Shown here one piece after another: positions 11,541-23,189 of a stretch of 64,000 nt of DNA. The stretch is from Glossina fuscipes (taxonomy: Eukaryota; Arthropoda; Insecta; Diptera; Glossinidae). Positions within the stretch are counted from its first letter, which is position 1, and every line of letters starts with the position of its first letter. A model generated the notes under the pieces. That model saw only the letters and a list, made by a program, of their open reading frames with translations. It had not been told where the DNA came from and made no database searches. A program made the position numbers and the translations under genes. The stretch covers positions 1,040,877 through 1,104,876 of the forward strand of contig NW_023998440.1 of the NCBI RefSeq assembly GCF_014805625.2, in the 5' to 3' direction.

Positions 11541-12129
11541 TTTAAAAAAAGACGCTATACACGCTAAATAAAGTTGTAAGACTGTTATGGAAACCGAAAA
11601 TATTTATTGAAGAATTTCTTTTTTTCGACCTTGCGACCGAATTCTTGACATCTTAAAGATTCAAGTGTCACAACCTTAGTGACCCAACTATAACCTAACG
11701 GCGGTGGGCAAAAAAATCTCATCCATTATCTATTTGTTTATCTAAAACTCCAACCACTTTGAAGATAAGAGAAAAATGAGAAAATTACCCTTGCCTTGCG
11801 GCAATCATTTGTCACTCATATCATCGTGTTTAAGGTGTAAATAAAAATTGCAAAGGGTTTGTTAACTGTGTGCACGTTAATTACAGTTTAAGTAATAAGT
11901 ATGCGTGCAGAGACCAAACGATTTCATATTCTCGGTTTTTTTTAATACAACAATTAGTCGCAGCTTTCATTGTTTCAGATTACACGGGTCAACTGAGGCT
12001 TTAACATGTCAAAGACTTTTTCTTTCAAAGCGAATTAGATCATAACTTGCGTCCCTATGTTAAGCTAAGATATTTGTTCAGGAAGCGACCCATCTAGAAG
12101 CTGAATGTCTGGTTCTAAGTAAATAACTA
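11541..12129. other. Non-coding stretch
   Basis: No gene. ATGAGAGA- and AGAGAAAAATGAGA-like strings near 11130-11160 and 11765-11785 echo the motif cluster at 1415-1470. Confidence 0.5.
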
Positions 12130-12241
12130 ATGCACCAAGTCCCTCCATTTAGCGACATGGTCGCCTCACAACGTGCTAGTCTTAGCAAAGTTTCTAAAGG
12201 TCAGAGTGAGAAATTAATACTACGGCTTATAAAGCAGGTTG
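12130..12241 (+). CDS. Weak candidate coding exon ending in a perfect donor
   Basis: From ATG 12130 a frame reads MHQVPPFSDMVASQRASLSK and on through SKGQSEKLILRLIKQVG to a GTAAGT donor at 12242. The composition is protein-like and the frame continues to 12318 if unspliced (62 codons). Nothing similar is recognised and there is no supporting acceptor or neighbour. It sits between TE copies and may be decayed TE sequence. Confidence 0.2.
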
Positions 12242-12389
12242 GTAAGTTACAATTATTAGCATTTAGAAAACGTGCTCACAGCTTTCAGAACTGTAAGCAA
12301 GCCATTAAGAAGGAATAGAAACGCGGGGCTCCTCCTTATTTCCTAACTTTTCCGATAGTAACGTTTTTGATATCGAATAAGAGAGGGAT

Positions 12390-12440
12390 GAACGTATGGA
12401 CAGACGAAATGATGGACGTGGTCAAATCGAGTCGAGAAAC
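12390..12440 (-). repeat. Short family A (mini-me-like) fragment
   Basis: The minus strand reads CTCGACTCGATTTGACCACG followed by CCATCATTTCGTCTGTCCATAC, the sequence type seen next to (GTCY)n runs in fly mini-me and DINE-like repeats. Confidence 0.45.
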
Positions 12441-12783
12441 CAATTACGAGTTACGTATGTGCTTGTAATATTGAAGAATATATCCTCAAAAATGACGTGT
12501 GGTGCGGCTCAACATCGTCATGATGTTATTGTCGACGTAACATTACTTAAAATTATTGAATGTTTTTTCTTCGTTATCTTCCGAATAGTTAAGGTCCTGA
12601 AACAGGTCACAACATGACCATTTGCTACTTTTCCAGCAAATTCCCTGAAGTCGTGCGTCGTAGTTCTTTTATGTTTGCAAGTGGCCGTAATCACTTAACT
12701 ATCCGCTATCGGTAGTGAATCATGTGTACGACAACAAAAAAATAATACTTCGTGTTATGTATGAAAGTCTCAATTATTACAGC

Positions 12784-13110
12784 CTACACCACTTCTTATA
12801 AGGATCGATTCAGAGTTACTTTCTTTCTCTTTGTCCATTTGTCCACCTGCCGGTCCGTCCGTCGGTTCGTCTTGTGTTCAGCCGACTGGTGGTAATATTT
12901 GGGATATTTTAATGAAATTTTTTATACCGTGTCGTGTTACGGCGCAAAGAACGAAACCTGTTGAAAATGGAACGGATCGCAGAACGTTTTCGACTGCTTT
13001 CTATATAATGCATCATTTTGAAAAGACGTCACGTGAGCAATTACATTTGGCAAAATGCTGCAGGATATTTAATGGTGGTCAGCGGCCCACTATAATATAT
13101 ATTCACTTTT
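12784..13110 (+). repeat. Dispersed repeat family A, copy 2
   Basis: Runs from CTACACCACTT through GGATCGATTCAGAGTTACTT, GGTCCGTCCGTCGG, AACCTGTTGAAAATGGAACGGATC and GATATTTAATGGTGGTCAGCGGCCCACTATA. The last block is the family's 3' end and recurs at 32000, 59545 and, inverted, at 33560 and 60640. The 98-codon frame 12831-13127 lies wholly within it and is not a gene. Confidence 0.7.
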
Positions 13111-13492
13111 ATAAAAATAAAGATTGATAATGATAAGGAAAACAAAAAACCAACAAACGATGAGTATGAACGAAGCGCTGAAGTATGGTTCAAATAGACA
13201 ATGAAGAAGTTTGTCTATTAGATCCATTTATTACACCTGTGTCAGCTCTATCTCATATTTTGAAAATTGAAATCGATAGCAAATTAATTTTTCAATTATA
13301 TACATTTTCATTTATTTACTACTTAATAACTTAATTTAGCTAACTTATAATTACAAATTTTACATATTCAGATACGATGGTGACTTTATGTGTTTGTTAC
13401 AGTAGTGGTAGATAGAAAAAAAAAGTATTGGAAAGGAAAGGAAGGGAAAAATTCAACAACTTAGCCAAGCGAAAGCAAGTTATAATATATTA

Positions 13493-13521
13493 GTTTGGGG
13501 AAAAAGAAATCCATTATTTTT
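13493..13521 (+). repeat. Mariner left terminal inverted repeat
   Basis: 29 bases, exact reverse complement of 14686-14714. A TA dinucleotide lies immediately outside. Confidence 0.93.
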
Positions 13522-13542
13522 ATATGAACTTCAGGACTTTAT

Positions 13543-14533
13543 TTAACATTCTTCGAATTGTCCGATTTGGGTCAAATATGCACCGTTTTGTTGTACGATT
13601 TGTTGCCATTTTAAAGGTAACTTCAAAATGCCTCTCTCTATTTGCAAAAAACTCTAGTAGTCGATTTACACAATCCTCCCCAGATTCCAATTATTTATCA
13701 TTAAAGAAATTTTGCAATGCAAGAAAAAGATGCTAATCGCTTGGTGCCAAGTCCGGACTGTATGGGGAATGCATTAAAACTTCCCAACCAAGCTCCCGAA
13801 GTTTCTGGCGAGTCACTGTAGATGTGTGTGGCCTAGCGTTGTCCTGGTGGAACACGACACCTCTTCTGTTGGCCAATTCTGGCCGTTTCTGGTCAATCGC
13901 TATCTTCAAACGGTCCAGTTGTTGACAGTAGAGATCAGAATTTAGCGTTTGGCCATATGGAAGCAACTCATAATAAATAATCCCCTTCCAGTCCCACCAA
14001 ATGCATAGCAAAACCTTCCTGGCTGTTTGAGGTGCTTCACCGCTCTTTGACCAGATCGTTTTCGCACAGGGTTATCGTATGTGATCCATTTCTCATCTCC
14101 AGTCACCATCCGTTTAAGAAATGGGTCTAACTTCGCAGATGGAAATTCGATCCATGATGTTTTTTTCTATTAATTGGTGTGGCACCCAAACACCGAGCCT
14201 CTTTTTGAATCCAGCTTTGTGTAAATGGTTTAAAACTGTTTTATGGTCGATTTTTAGCTCCTGGGCGATGTTACGACTGCTAACATGCCGGTCAACTTCG
14301 ATCATTTCTCCGATTTTATTGACATTTTCGACGACCGGCCTACCTGTGCGAGGTGCGTCTTTAAGATCAAAAATTCCTGAACGGAATCTACGAAACCAAA
14401 ATTGCACATAATTGGCTGTTACAGCATCGGAACCATAAACAGCATTCACAATTTTAGCCGCCTGGGTTGCATTTTCGCCTTTGTCAAAGAAAAACTGTAA
14501 AATGTACCGAATTTTCTCTTTGTTCACTTCCAT
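13543..14533 (-). pseudogene. Mariner transposase pseudogene (DD34D)
   Basis: Start ATG at 14533-14531, terminal TAA at 13545-13543. The N-terminal helix-turn-helix part is intact to about 14120 (YVQFWFRRFRSGIFDLKD, APRTGRPVVENV, WVPHQL). Then a deletion of some 20 bases near 14115-14125 shifts the frame just before the TGDEKW block (first Asp codon 14097-14095). A single-base loss near 14050 shifts it again before the CIWWDWKG block. HQDNARPHTS (second Asp codon 13843-13841) and YSPDLAPSD (third Asp codon 13738-13736) keep the 34-residue spacing, so all three catalytic Asp codons survive. The next Tyr codon has become TAG (13735-13733), a second stop is at 13693-13691, and one more shift precedes the LPLKWQQI tail. 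The lineage is not Himar1-like; the subfamily is not assigned. Confidence 0.93.
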
Positions 14534-14685
14534 TTTTAAGACGCTGTAATCACAACTGAATGCACCAAACAAAAAATAGCAAAGGAATTTTTTTTACTGC
14601 GAAATGTACAGTATTTCAATGTACAGTATCCGAAATTGTTTGATCGATACTTTACGAGAAATCTATCAGTGCAGCCATCTACCGA

Positions 14686-14714
14686 AAAAATAATGGATTT
14701 CTTTTTCCCCAAAC
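14686..14714 (-). repeat. Mariner right terminal inverted repeat
   Basis: 29 bases matching the left end in inverted orientation without mismatch. A TA dinucleotide lies immediately outside. Confidence 0.93.
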
Positions 14715-15448
14715 TACATACAACACGAGAATTGAACAAATCTGCTTCTTACTACTTTCTTAGTGATCTTGCTTACAGTACCTATGAGATCCAGCACAAA
14801 ATGTATAGAAAACTGATAAAACTGCTATATATTGATAGTCTTATAGCGCGCATATCCATCGGCAGATTTCTTTGTAAAGTCCTTGCATATGCGCTTCTCG
14901 CTTCGTTTGGTTCTTTTAGGTCCATTTTGCGCACTGTGTTGTCAATAAGTGAGCATATTCTGAAAAGGTTGAAGATGTTCCTATGCTAAAAAGTTAAATC
15001 GTAAAGGGAAGAAGACATCTCGGTTTAAGAGATGATCTTTGCAAGACCGTTGTTTTTTGCACCGGAGGTGAGGTTTTTGAATACACACAATCATTTCTAA
15101 CGATAGGGCCAGAAAGTCTAGTCATCTAAATTTTGGATTTGCGTATTACAAACTCATATAAGATATTGTCTGTTTATGTTGTAGTCACGATAAGAGAAAG
15201 CACGACATTTCATTCGCATTTCATAATGGTCTTGTGTCAATAAAATAGCGAAAATTAAGTGCACCACACTTTAACTCTTAGTTGTTTTTGTCGATGTCAC
15301 CAGGGATTAATCGTGTCTTCTCCGCGTCGAGATAGGTATGAGATAGATGGCAACTCAAATATAATCTACGAAATACTGAAGTTATTGAAGACAATGTTAT
15401 ACTGTGCGGAGCGCAGAGATTCGTCTTTTGTTGATTTGCTGAATTCTG

Positions 15449-15870
15449 TTAGGCTGTTTGAAAAGTCATTTCGTCCTTTTCTCCACCAGAAAGCAGCCTT
15501 CATTCCATTTTTGTGTAGCCAAGTTCATACTTGAACCGCATTGTCATTATATGTTTTGACAACTGACGAATCAGGACTTGTTTGTGAAAAAGCTTGTTTG
15601 ATTTTGCGCAATAGTTTTTGTGTGTTGCTTTATCAAATACCGAAAGTCGAAAGTAGCGTTCTCGACATATTTTATAATTTTTTAAAAGATCTGTTAAAGC
15701 AAGAAAAAAATTATTGGATATACATATACCAGGAAGATGTGCTGGCAGAAGGCCAGTACGAAGAGTGGTTTCAAAAATTTCCTTCTAGAAAATTCTTATA
15801 TGGGAGATGCACGTTCTGGAAAGTCACTCGAAGCAAAATCAACCGTTGATATAAACCTTAAACTTGGACG
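15449..15870 (+). pseudogene. Second mariner-like relic: end plus N-terminal domain
   Basis: From about 15658 the + strand encodes a string typical of the mariner HTH region, including EDVLAEGQYEEWFQKFPS (15736-15790). A frameshift leads to GDARSGKSLEA, corresponding to the linker usually read as DAPRSGRPTE. About 200 bases upstream, TTAGGCTGTTTGAAAAGTC (15449-15467) looks like a mariner terminal repeat, and the distance fits a mariner 5' leader. No catalytic half and no opposite end are visible, so this is a 3'-truncated, frame-broken fossil, distinct from the element next to it. The short overlapping frames here (15541-15849, 15737-15997) are pieces of it. Confidence 0.65.
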
Positions 15871-15899
15871 AGCTTTCAAAACCTTTTCGTCAATTACTG

Positions 15900-17220
15900 A
15901 GAAGTTATACATAAAACAATATCACGGCGAGCCGCTGCCTTGTGCAAGTAGTTTTCAAGCACGATTCCGTTTCGGCATCAAGTACGCTCGCAATTAAGCA
16001 AAACGTATGTGATGTTCATATAACTACTTGAAGCGAAGCAATTATCAAAGATTTGTTTAAGGTTTTTGTATGAGTAAATAACCGGGCGAAGTAATGAATA
16101 TTTTTTTTAAATTTTTTTTAAACTTATGCATCATAAGATTAAAAAAAATTTAAAATAAATTTTTTTTAAACTTATGCATTAATTTAATCTTTGGTCTTTC
16201 AAAAGCACTTATAAACGAAGTAAAACGTAAAAATCCCTTTATTAACTTGTTAATTTAATTACATAATTACGTGAAAATGGATGCAATCGTACATGTAGTG
16301 ATTACTAGTCCAACAACTACTACTACTACCACTATTACCACGGTTATGGTGCAACCGCTTGGAACTGATTAATTAAAATTTTAAGTTTAAAATCACAGAA
16401 AATTATAGAGCGCCAGTTTAAGAATAAAAAAAAAAGAAAAAATACATACGCGGAAAATGATTATCTAAGAACTATTCACTGAAGCTGAAGGAAACTTTCA
16501 AATAAAATATAAAAAGCATTTATAACGTCAACAGAAGATAGACACAAACCTTAACGAACAAAATTGCTGTCGTTTTTTTTCGCTTTAAGGAGAAATTTTG
16601 AAATTGTCCCCCTAAGGCTTGCAATTTCTGGCCGTGTCATGTTTACAAATTACTGAAAAAAAAAAAAAAAAAAAAAAACGATGCTCCTGTGTTATTACAG
16701 CTTCCCTTTAATGAAGGCTTAGGAAAGAAAAATTTCCCAAAAATACTTTTAATGAATGTTTTTACAAAATCTCTATTATGGGTAATTATTATTCGTACAA
16801 AAAAAAAAAAAAAACAAAAAAAACAAAAAAAACAAAAGAGTACGAAAAGGAAGCTAAAAAAAAATAAAGTGTTTTAAATTTGTGCGTACACGCCTGATTA
16901 ACAGCCTTTTGTCTCGTCGACTATGGGTTATCTGTGCGTCGTTAATAAGCAAAATTTCGAGTAATACCAACGGAGTAATAAACCTTTTATTTTAAATTAA
17001 ATCCCTTCTTAACGCTTTTAAAACTTCAAATAGTTGTTTTTATAGGAAAAAATAACAAATTTTTCTTCATTTTTAACAACAAAACGAAATTGTTAAGCCT
17101 CGGCCAAACTATTGCGGTTCAGTTTGTCTAACACATTGTCTTCATCGGTTTTAATAATGAAAAATCTTAAGCAGGTAGTCGCTGTTGGTGTTTTTATGCG
17201 AGTTCTTGCCTCTTCTCTTG
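15900..17220. other. Non-coding, AT-rich stretch
   Basis: No gene. A duplicated TTTTTTTTAAACTTATGCAT string occurs at about 16115-16131 and 16161-16178. Poly-A tracts lie at 16658-16678 and 16800-16840. The 62-codon frame at 16689-16877 is poly-Lys from A-runs. Confidence 0.6.
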
Positions 17221-17231
17221 TTTTATCTTTC

Positions 17232-17239
<8 letters not shown>

Positions 17240-17285
<46 letters not shown>

Positions 17286-17413
17286 GACTCATTGCAAATC
17301 GAAAAAGGGGAAATTCACTAATACTCGAACAAATTGCACCAATACTTGGTCAATTTTCACTACTACTCGAGCAAACTGAATGATCTCTGTCTCTCTCTCT
17401 CTCTCTCTCTCTT
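17240..17413. repeat. Two (CT)n microsatellites
   Basis: CT runs at 17240-17282 and 17386-17413 separated by about 100 bases containing AATACTCGAACAAATTGCAC and AATACTTGGTCAATTTTCAC, which themselves resemble a short tandem unit. No acceptor AG follows either tract closely. Confidence 0.9.
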
Positions 17414-19260
17414 TGTCATAAAATCTCTCCATACTTGATAATGATCGTTAATATAAAGCCTTTTATGCTCTCTTTAGTTCCCTAAAGTAAGTTATGCTCA
17501 ATGAAATACCTGTGTGTGCGTGTTTATATCTTATGCTTTATATGCAATTTAAAATATCTTGTATCTATCCAATGCGAACAACATATCTGAATCGTGTTTA
17601 GCCTGCATTTTTAACATTTCACAAAATATCACTTGCTTGGGGTTTGCTTTTGTATATAGAAAAAAATACCACGAATAAGAGAAAAAAAGCAAAACAGAAA
17701 TGTTCAAAATATTTTCAAAATCTAGATGGCGTTACTAATACGGATTTTCTTAAGTCTTACTTAAATGAGTGGCTTTTTAAACGTGAGAAGTTCTTGAAAG
17801 AATGTTAATTATGCCTTAAGCAAATGAAATTTGTACTAGCTATGCAGCTATCGATTCCACATCTATTTAAATTGGTTGGTTTGTCCTTTTATTAATAAGC
17901 GCTACGCTTTTGTTAGCATTTAATACAAATTGTCGAATACACATATTTATTAGAGGTACAAAAAGATTCTCTGTACTTTGCGACAAAACAAAAATTGAAT
18001 TAAAAAATACTCGGCACAAAGTTGAATAATCGAAATATGCACTAGTGCTATCAGTGGTCTTTTGCCTCTTATTTGGTAGCTCAAAGGCGGCGTCGCGGTA
18101 GAAATTTCGTCATTTCAAGGAGAAAAACTCATTGACTCTTTTTCGCATGCCGTCAACTTTCGCGAGCTGCTGATCTGCTGCATCCGCCTGAAGGAGTCTT
18201 TATAGAGAATAATCCAGCACACATGAAAGAGGTCCGGTCCACATTGAAGATCACTTTATACATTGTCTTTGCTGGAGACGGATGGACGTATATAAACAGT
18301 TATCGTCCTCATATCTAAAATATTTTGCGGGAAGTCCAAGAAATCGCTTTCTGACCATTTCAGAGCTTATTGCATTTTCAATCCACGGTTTAGTCCTCAG
18401 TTCAGTTCCAAATAGAAAAACATTCGAGACCGTAAAGTATCTCCACCTCTTTACACTTTGATATGCACTGAATGTCAGCTTGTGGATAAGTGAAACTGTT
18501 GCCGTGGAAACACGAATATCTAAAGTATGTATTTTCGAAATTTTGGAAAAAATAAACGCGGATACGTTTGACAGGCACATTTTGTATAGCAATCAGTTTC
18601 AATACTTTTAATACTTATTTGAATAACTAACAGGCGTGTGCAAGTATTTTGATCATTTGTTGGTGATCGACATCTATGTCGGGAAAGTGGTAAAGTAAAG
18701 CGAAGTATCAATGTACACAGCCGTTAAATTCGATATTGTACAGAATCAGGAATCCTACGCGTACATAAATTGCATGCTTTCGCAAATGTCTGGTGAATAA
18801 AAGGCAAAGATATGTGTCTGTATGCTTATGATTTTTAATGCCGTTTTCAGGCACTAGCCTAATTTATAATGAGTTTTTCCTTGATTTGAATGAAAGTCGC
18901 GCGCGGAAAGGCGTTTCTCTGTAAGGCGCTTTCTCCTTAGATCGCTTTAAAGAAGTCGATACTCCTCAGAAGCAAACGTCCTTCCGACTTAATTTGATGT
19001 ATAGCTGAAGAAGCACATTACGTCTTAAACGTTTTGAAGAGTCCATTCAATACCGAAGAATGATATTTAAAATGGTTCGTGAGGTGCGAGCACTTAACTT
19101 GACTGAAAAAGTGAGTAATTCGTGTGCAGTGAAGTTTTTTTTAATCGCATTTTTCTTCAAAACCAGATTAAGTAAAAAAAAACTACTACTACTTTTAACT
19201 GGCAACGACGCAAATTTTGTTTTGAATCAATATTTTTAACAAATGCTGCATTCTTTATTA
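17414..19260. other. Non-coding stretch, no gene supported
   Basis: Only short frames, including three overlapping minus-strand frames at 18251-18711 without recognisable domains. The GC content rises from about 18050, perhaps old TE sequence leading into the LINE relic. I recognise nothing specific. Confidence 0.5.
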
Positions 19261-20490
19261 AATTTTCAGAAATATTTTAAGCACTTCTTATTTAAAATGA
19301 AAAGTGGAGTGCCCCAGCGAGGCGTTGTGAGTGTATAATTTGAACTTTTGCTTTTCCGACCGTTGAGGTTATTTTAACTGACACAGTAATCTTACTTTTA
19401 TCAATGAACGTGTCCGATGAAGTTCAAAATTTGTCTCATGAAAATTTCCCTTTGGCTGAACAAGTGGAATATTGAAATAAATGCTGGGAAATCCAAGAAC
19501 ATTACGTTTACGCTGAGTAAGGGTTCCGGTTCTTCAATGTGTTTGTTAAGGCTAGAGAGGGTTATCCTATCTTATTAAGATAATGTGATAACACTTCTAA
19601 GGAAGCAAGAGAACAAGTGCAGTGCAGTTATTAACTATGTTGTTTTGTGTTAATTGGTTGCAACGAGAAAATTATCAAAGATTTTTACAAAAAATATTAA
19701 GGAAAGTTCAAACCGTGGGTTTTGTCGGTAAATCATACAATGAAATGTACAAGGACTTGTGAATTATAATATCAAAAGCCTAACCAGTTATTGTAAGAAT
19801 TTTGTATCGAACTTTGCAAAGGAAGCGTAAGCCTACGAGCGAAGAGATCGATAATTATCACGAACCGTGAACATAGGTGGTAAATTTTACGTAGATGGTC
19901 AACATCTATTATCTAGAGCTTTAACAAAATTGACTCAATGATTAACAACATAACTTCTCTTATATATTAACTGGATGTGTTGCGATAAACTTGTTGTAAA
20001 CTGAACAATAAATATATTTAAATCGCAATGATGTTCCTATCCATAACTGTGCACAACGTCTTGATTTATATATTAATCAAAGATTTATATAGAGGAATCA
20101 CGTAAAAGCCCAAGGCCAACTAGTTGACTTGAAAAGCAGAAGACTTTATTGCCTAATTTCCCAACTTAATCAAAAAATGAATGCTTTTTGGGCAAGAGCA
20201 CCTCCTGACCACTTTACACCTATGGCACACAACTGCCATCAACGGCCAATAAGTCTACTATTGAAATATTGGAAAAATATCAACTTAAGATTCGTCGTCT
20301 TATTGTTGGCAACAAGGCTATTCATAAGGACTTGGACCTTCGATATGCCAAAATTCGTATTCAACTTATTTCTCGAAAATATTAGATCTTGTTGGACTGA
20401 GTAGTAATGTAAAGCATTTGGCAATATTTCAAATAAACGAATCCACGAAGATACGACGATTGAAAAAGCGTCATGCGCGGGATCTCTCAT
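19261..20490 (+). pseudogene. Jockey-clade non-LTR retrotransposon reverse transcriptase relic, interrupted
   Basis: The + strand encodes, with frameshifts and stops, the C-terminal half of a LINE reverse transcriptase in the right order: SGVPQRGVVS (19303; usually GVPQGSVL), then ISLWLNKWNIEINAGKSKN and ITFTLSKG (about 19444-19530). After a 486-bp interruption come VPIHN (20033), the stop-bearing INQRFI.RNHVKAQ, LKSRRLYCLIS, then in a shifted frame TYGTQL, IEILEKYQLKIRRLIV, AIHKDLDLRYAKIRI (20214-20380) and finally KIRRLKKRHARDLS (near 20450-20482). These are the palm, thumb and terminal motifs of Jockey-like ORF2. The FADD catalytic box region (about 19360-19400) is decayed and no endonuclease half is seen. 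Dead, old copy. Confidence 0.85.
19540..20025. mobile_element. 486-bp insertion inside the LINE relic, possible solo LTR
   Basis: The reverse transcriptase frame breaks after 19539 and resumes at about 20027. The pentamer CAATG lies on both sides (19535-19539 and 20026-20030), consistent with a 5-bp target duplication. The insert starts TGTTTGTTAAGG and has AATAAA about 20 bases from its right end, features of an LTR, but it does not end in a clear CA. No coding match. It could instead be another non-autonomous element. Confidence 0.4.
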
Positions 20491-21351
20491 TTAGAAATTC
20501 TTTTATTTCTATTCCTTAGCTCTTATACTGCCCTCTTACTGTACTTCCTCATCTTGCAGTAACTTTTGCTTGTTATCGTTCCGGATAGATTGTAAATTAA
20601 AGACGTAATAATAATAGATGAGGAAATAATAATAATAATAATTAAGAGAATATATTTTTAATAACCGCAACAAAGACTTTTATTGCAATAAACTGATTGG
20701 TTTCCCCTAAATAATTTTGGAAAAAAGACCATAATTTCGTGCTTCTTAGAGTTAGTATTACCTTTACAAAGCATCGATTTCACTCAAGGTAACTTTTCTC
20801 CAGCAGACGTCTCTTTTCAGCTCGCAGAAACTCTCAGCTGATAAGAAGTTCTTAGCTCCTCGACTAAAAGTTGAAACTTTGCCGAATTTTTGAAAGATTG
20901 TATTAACTGAAGATCAATTTTTTCACTTCAATTTGATCGTCGTTTACAAAGAATTGTTTTTAAGTTGGAGTAGCAAGATTTGCGGTTCGTGATCAGAGAA
21001 TCGTTTTCGCAGAAAAGATAGGCTATCTTTCCTCATTTGAGTAAATAGATCTTCAGTAGACAGATCTGCTGTTAACAACAGTGGGCATATACGCTACAGT
21101 AGCAAAATTGCTCACCTGTTATAAGTCGTAACACAATCCAAAAAAAAAGAAAAATGACTTGGCTAATCTCTGTCTCTATAAGACGTTCTTCTTTCCAGAA
21201 GAGCAGGTGTTGTTAAGCATGAGAAAATTTATCTTATATTCATTTATTGAAAGTTGAGAAAATCTGAATTTATGGAAACTTTTTAAACGAATAATTATAA
21301 GTGTTGTTTAGTGTAAAAGGAAGTGCTCTCACATATTAAAGATATGTTTAC

Positions 21352-21382
<31 letters not shown>

Positions 21383-23185
21383 CATGTTATTGTCTGACAA
21401 AAAATTTACATGCATACATATATATATATATATACATAAAACATAAACGCGTACGATATGATGTATAAAGGCGTAGGGTATGTAATAATAAGGCTTGACT
21501 CATTCTGGCCTTTTTACTTGTTATTGTTGCTTCAGGGCATGCTTTTAAATAGTCTATCTTGGATTTTATTATAGCATTTTGTTTTACTCTCGTGTTTTTC
21601 TTTGATTTTTGGACGCTTAACTCTTCTGTATGCGATGTTTACGATTTAACACTTTTGTATCGGTTCGATGTAAAACAATAACGTTTTCTTCATATTATAC
21701 AGATACGTAAGATATTTAACTTTTTTTTTTCTTTGCAATTTTTTAGATTTTTTATGGCTTGTTATGGCTTGTTTTCTGTCTTCAGTCAATTATCAGCATT
21801 TAAAAATTTCATGTCTTCCTTATGAATCGCATTACGATTTTCTGCTTTATAGTGTGCAGTTAAAAGTGTATCTGCACACAAAAATATATGCATATCTTAT
21901 GTTGAAGCAGTTATTTCAAGATTCGCTTGATTTGAATTAAGCCATAAGCGAAACGTTGCCTTAAAAATTTTACTGATAATAAAGTTTTGTCTCCACATAT
22001 CGGAATGCTGCTATAGCTTGTCCAGTATTTTTAAATCAGTAAGACGCAAGAGAGTCAAGATTGAGTCAAGGTTTCACTTCAATTTCATGATCAGATATGT
22101 GCATGGTAGTACATATTTATATATATATATATATATATATATTTTTGAATTTCATTGCCTTGGTAGAAAATGTAACATCTATTCGTCTAACTGCAATTAA
22201 TTTCCGATTTTAAAATTATTTATATTAACTCATTCCAATGTTGTCTTTCGATTATTCTCTCACGGCAATATGAGTCCGCAACTAGACACCTTTTTATTCC
22301 GATTGCAATTTCTAGTGTTTTGTGACACTTAATTCCATCTACCGAAGCAGGTTGAGTTTGTGACATAGTTTTTATATGAATTGAATTAATTTGTGTTTTC
22401 CAAGACGATCAGTTTTTGACTTTTACATTGATGAGAAGAAGTAAAGAACAATTTCATCTTTAAAGGCAATAAAAGCTATATACAACAGATTTTCAATGTA
22501 ACATATGAGAGCTTTAACACCAGCACTACCTCGGGGGTCAAGTTGAGTTTTCTTGAAAAATTTGTTGATGACTCTTAACTATATGAAAAGATCTTTAAAA
22601 ATCTACAAATAGTTTTTTTAACTGTCTTGTTTTTGAGATGCCGATGATATATACCTTTTTTTTGGCCAAGATAGACCAACTTGACTGATAGTACAAACGA
22701 AACAAGAATGCTGAACTTTGATACGAAACATTCCTCGATCGTTTAAGATTTCAAAAGTAATCAAATTGATTCGCTCCACCACCATATACGTTTTCAATAT
22801 AGAAGCAACTGAGATAACCTACAAAGAAATCGACGGTTTTTTTTCGTATTTCTATTTAAAAGATATTTAACAGATATATCCGAAAAACTGCAACCGAAAT
22901 ATTTGCCAGAAGTATCTACATGCTTGGACCCGATCGACTTGCTAACGCTGCCACAATTAACGTTTGGTATCTCTCGTAAAACAGTTTTCGTTTTTTTTGT
23001 TTGGGTGATTCCTCCTACGATAGCACTTCAAGTCGCACAGCTGCATTTAGAGAAGCAATCCAAAAAAAAAATACTTAAACTGTTATTCAAAGTCTGGTTT
23101 ATGGATTTGATTTTGGTTCTTCTTGATCTTTTTACCCAAACCATACCACTTGTGCTGCAAGGCTATATTAATACTCAGAACCACT
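20491..23185. other. Non-coding stretch with TA microsatellites
   Basis: (TA)n runs at 21355-21382, 21417-21436 and 22119-22142. No gene. The 95-codon + frame 22903-23190 has no recognised domain and abuts repeat A copy 3. Confidence 0.6.
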
Positions 23186-23189
23186 TTTA

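Larger units (their letters stand above)
13493..14714 (-). mobile_element. Near full-length mariner transposon, inactivated
   Basis: A 1,222-bp element bounded by perfect 29-bp terminal inverted repeats (13493-13521 and 14686-14714; outer end GTTTGGGGAAAAAGAAATCC) and flanked by TA on both sides (13491-13492 and 14715-14716), the standard mariner target duplication. The interior carries a transposase on the minus strand with many lesions (see pseudogene). Perfect TIRs beside a broken ORF suggest a fairly recent insertion of an already defective copy, or one that could be mobilised in trans. No second copy with this TIR is seen in the window. Confidence 0.95.

Noticed and set aside
14636..14989. 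117-codon + frame
   Set aside because: Starts inside the mariner leader and crosses its right TIR; chance frame.
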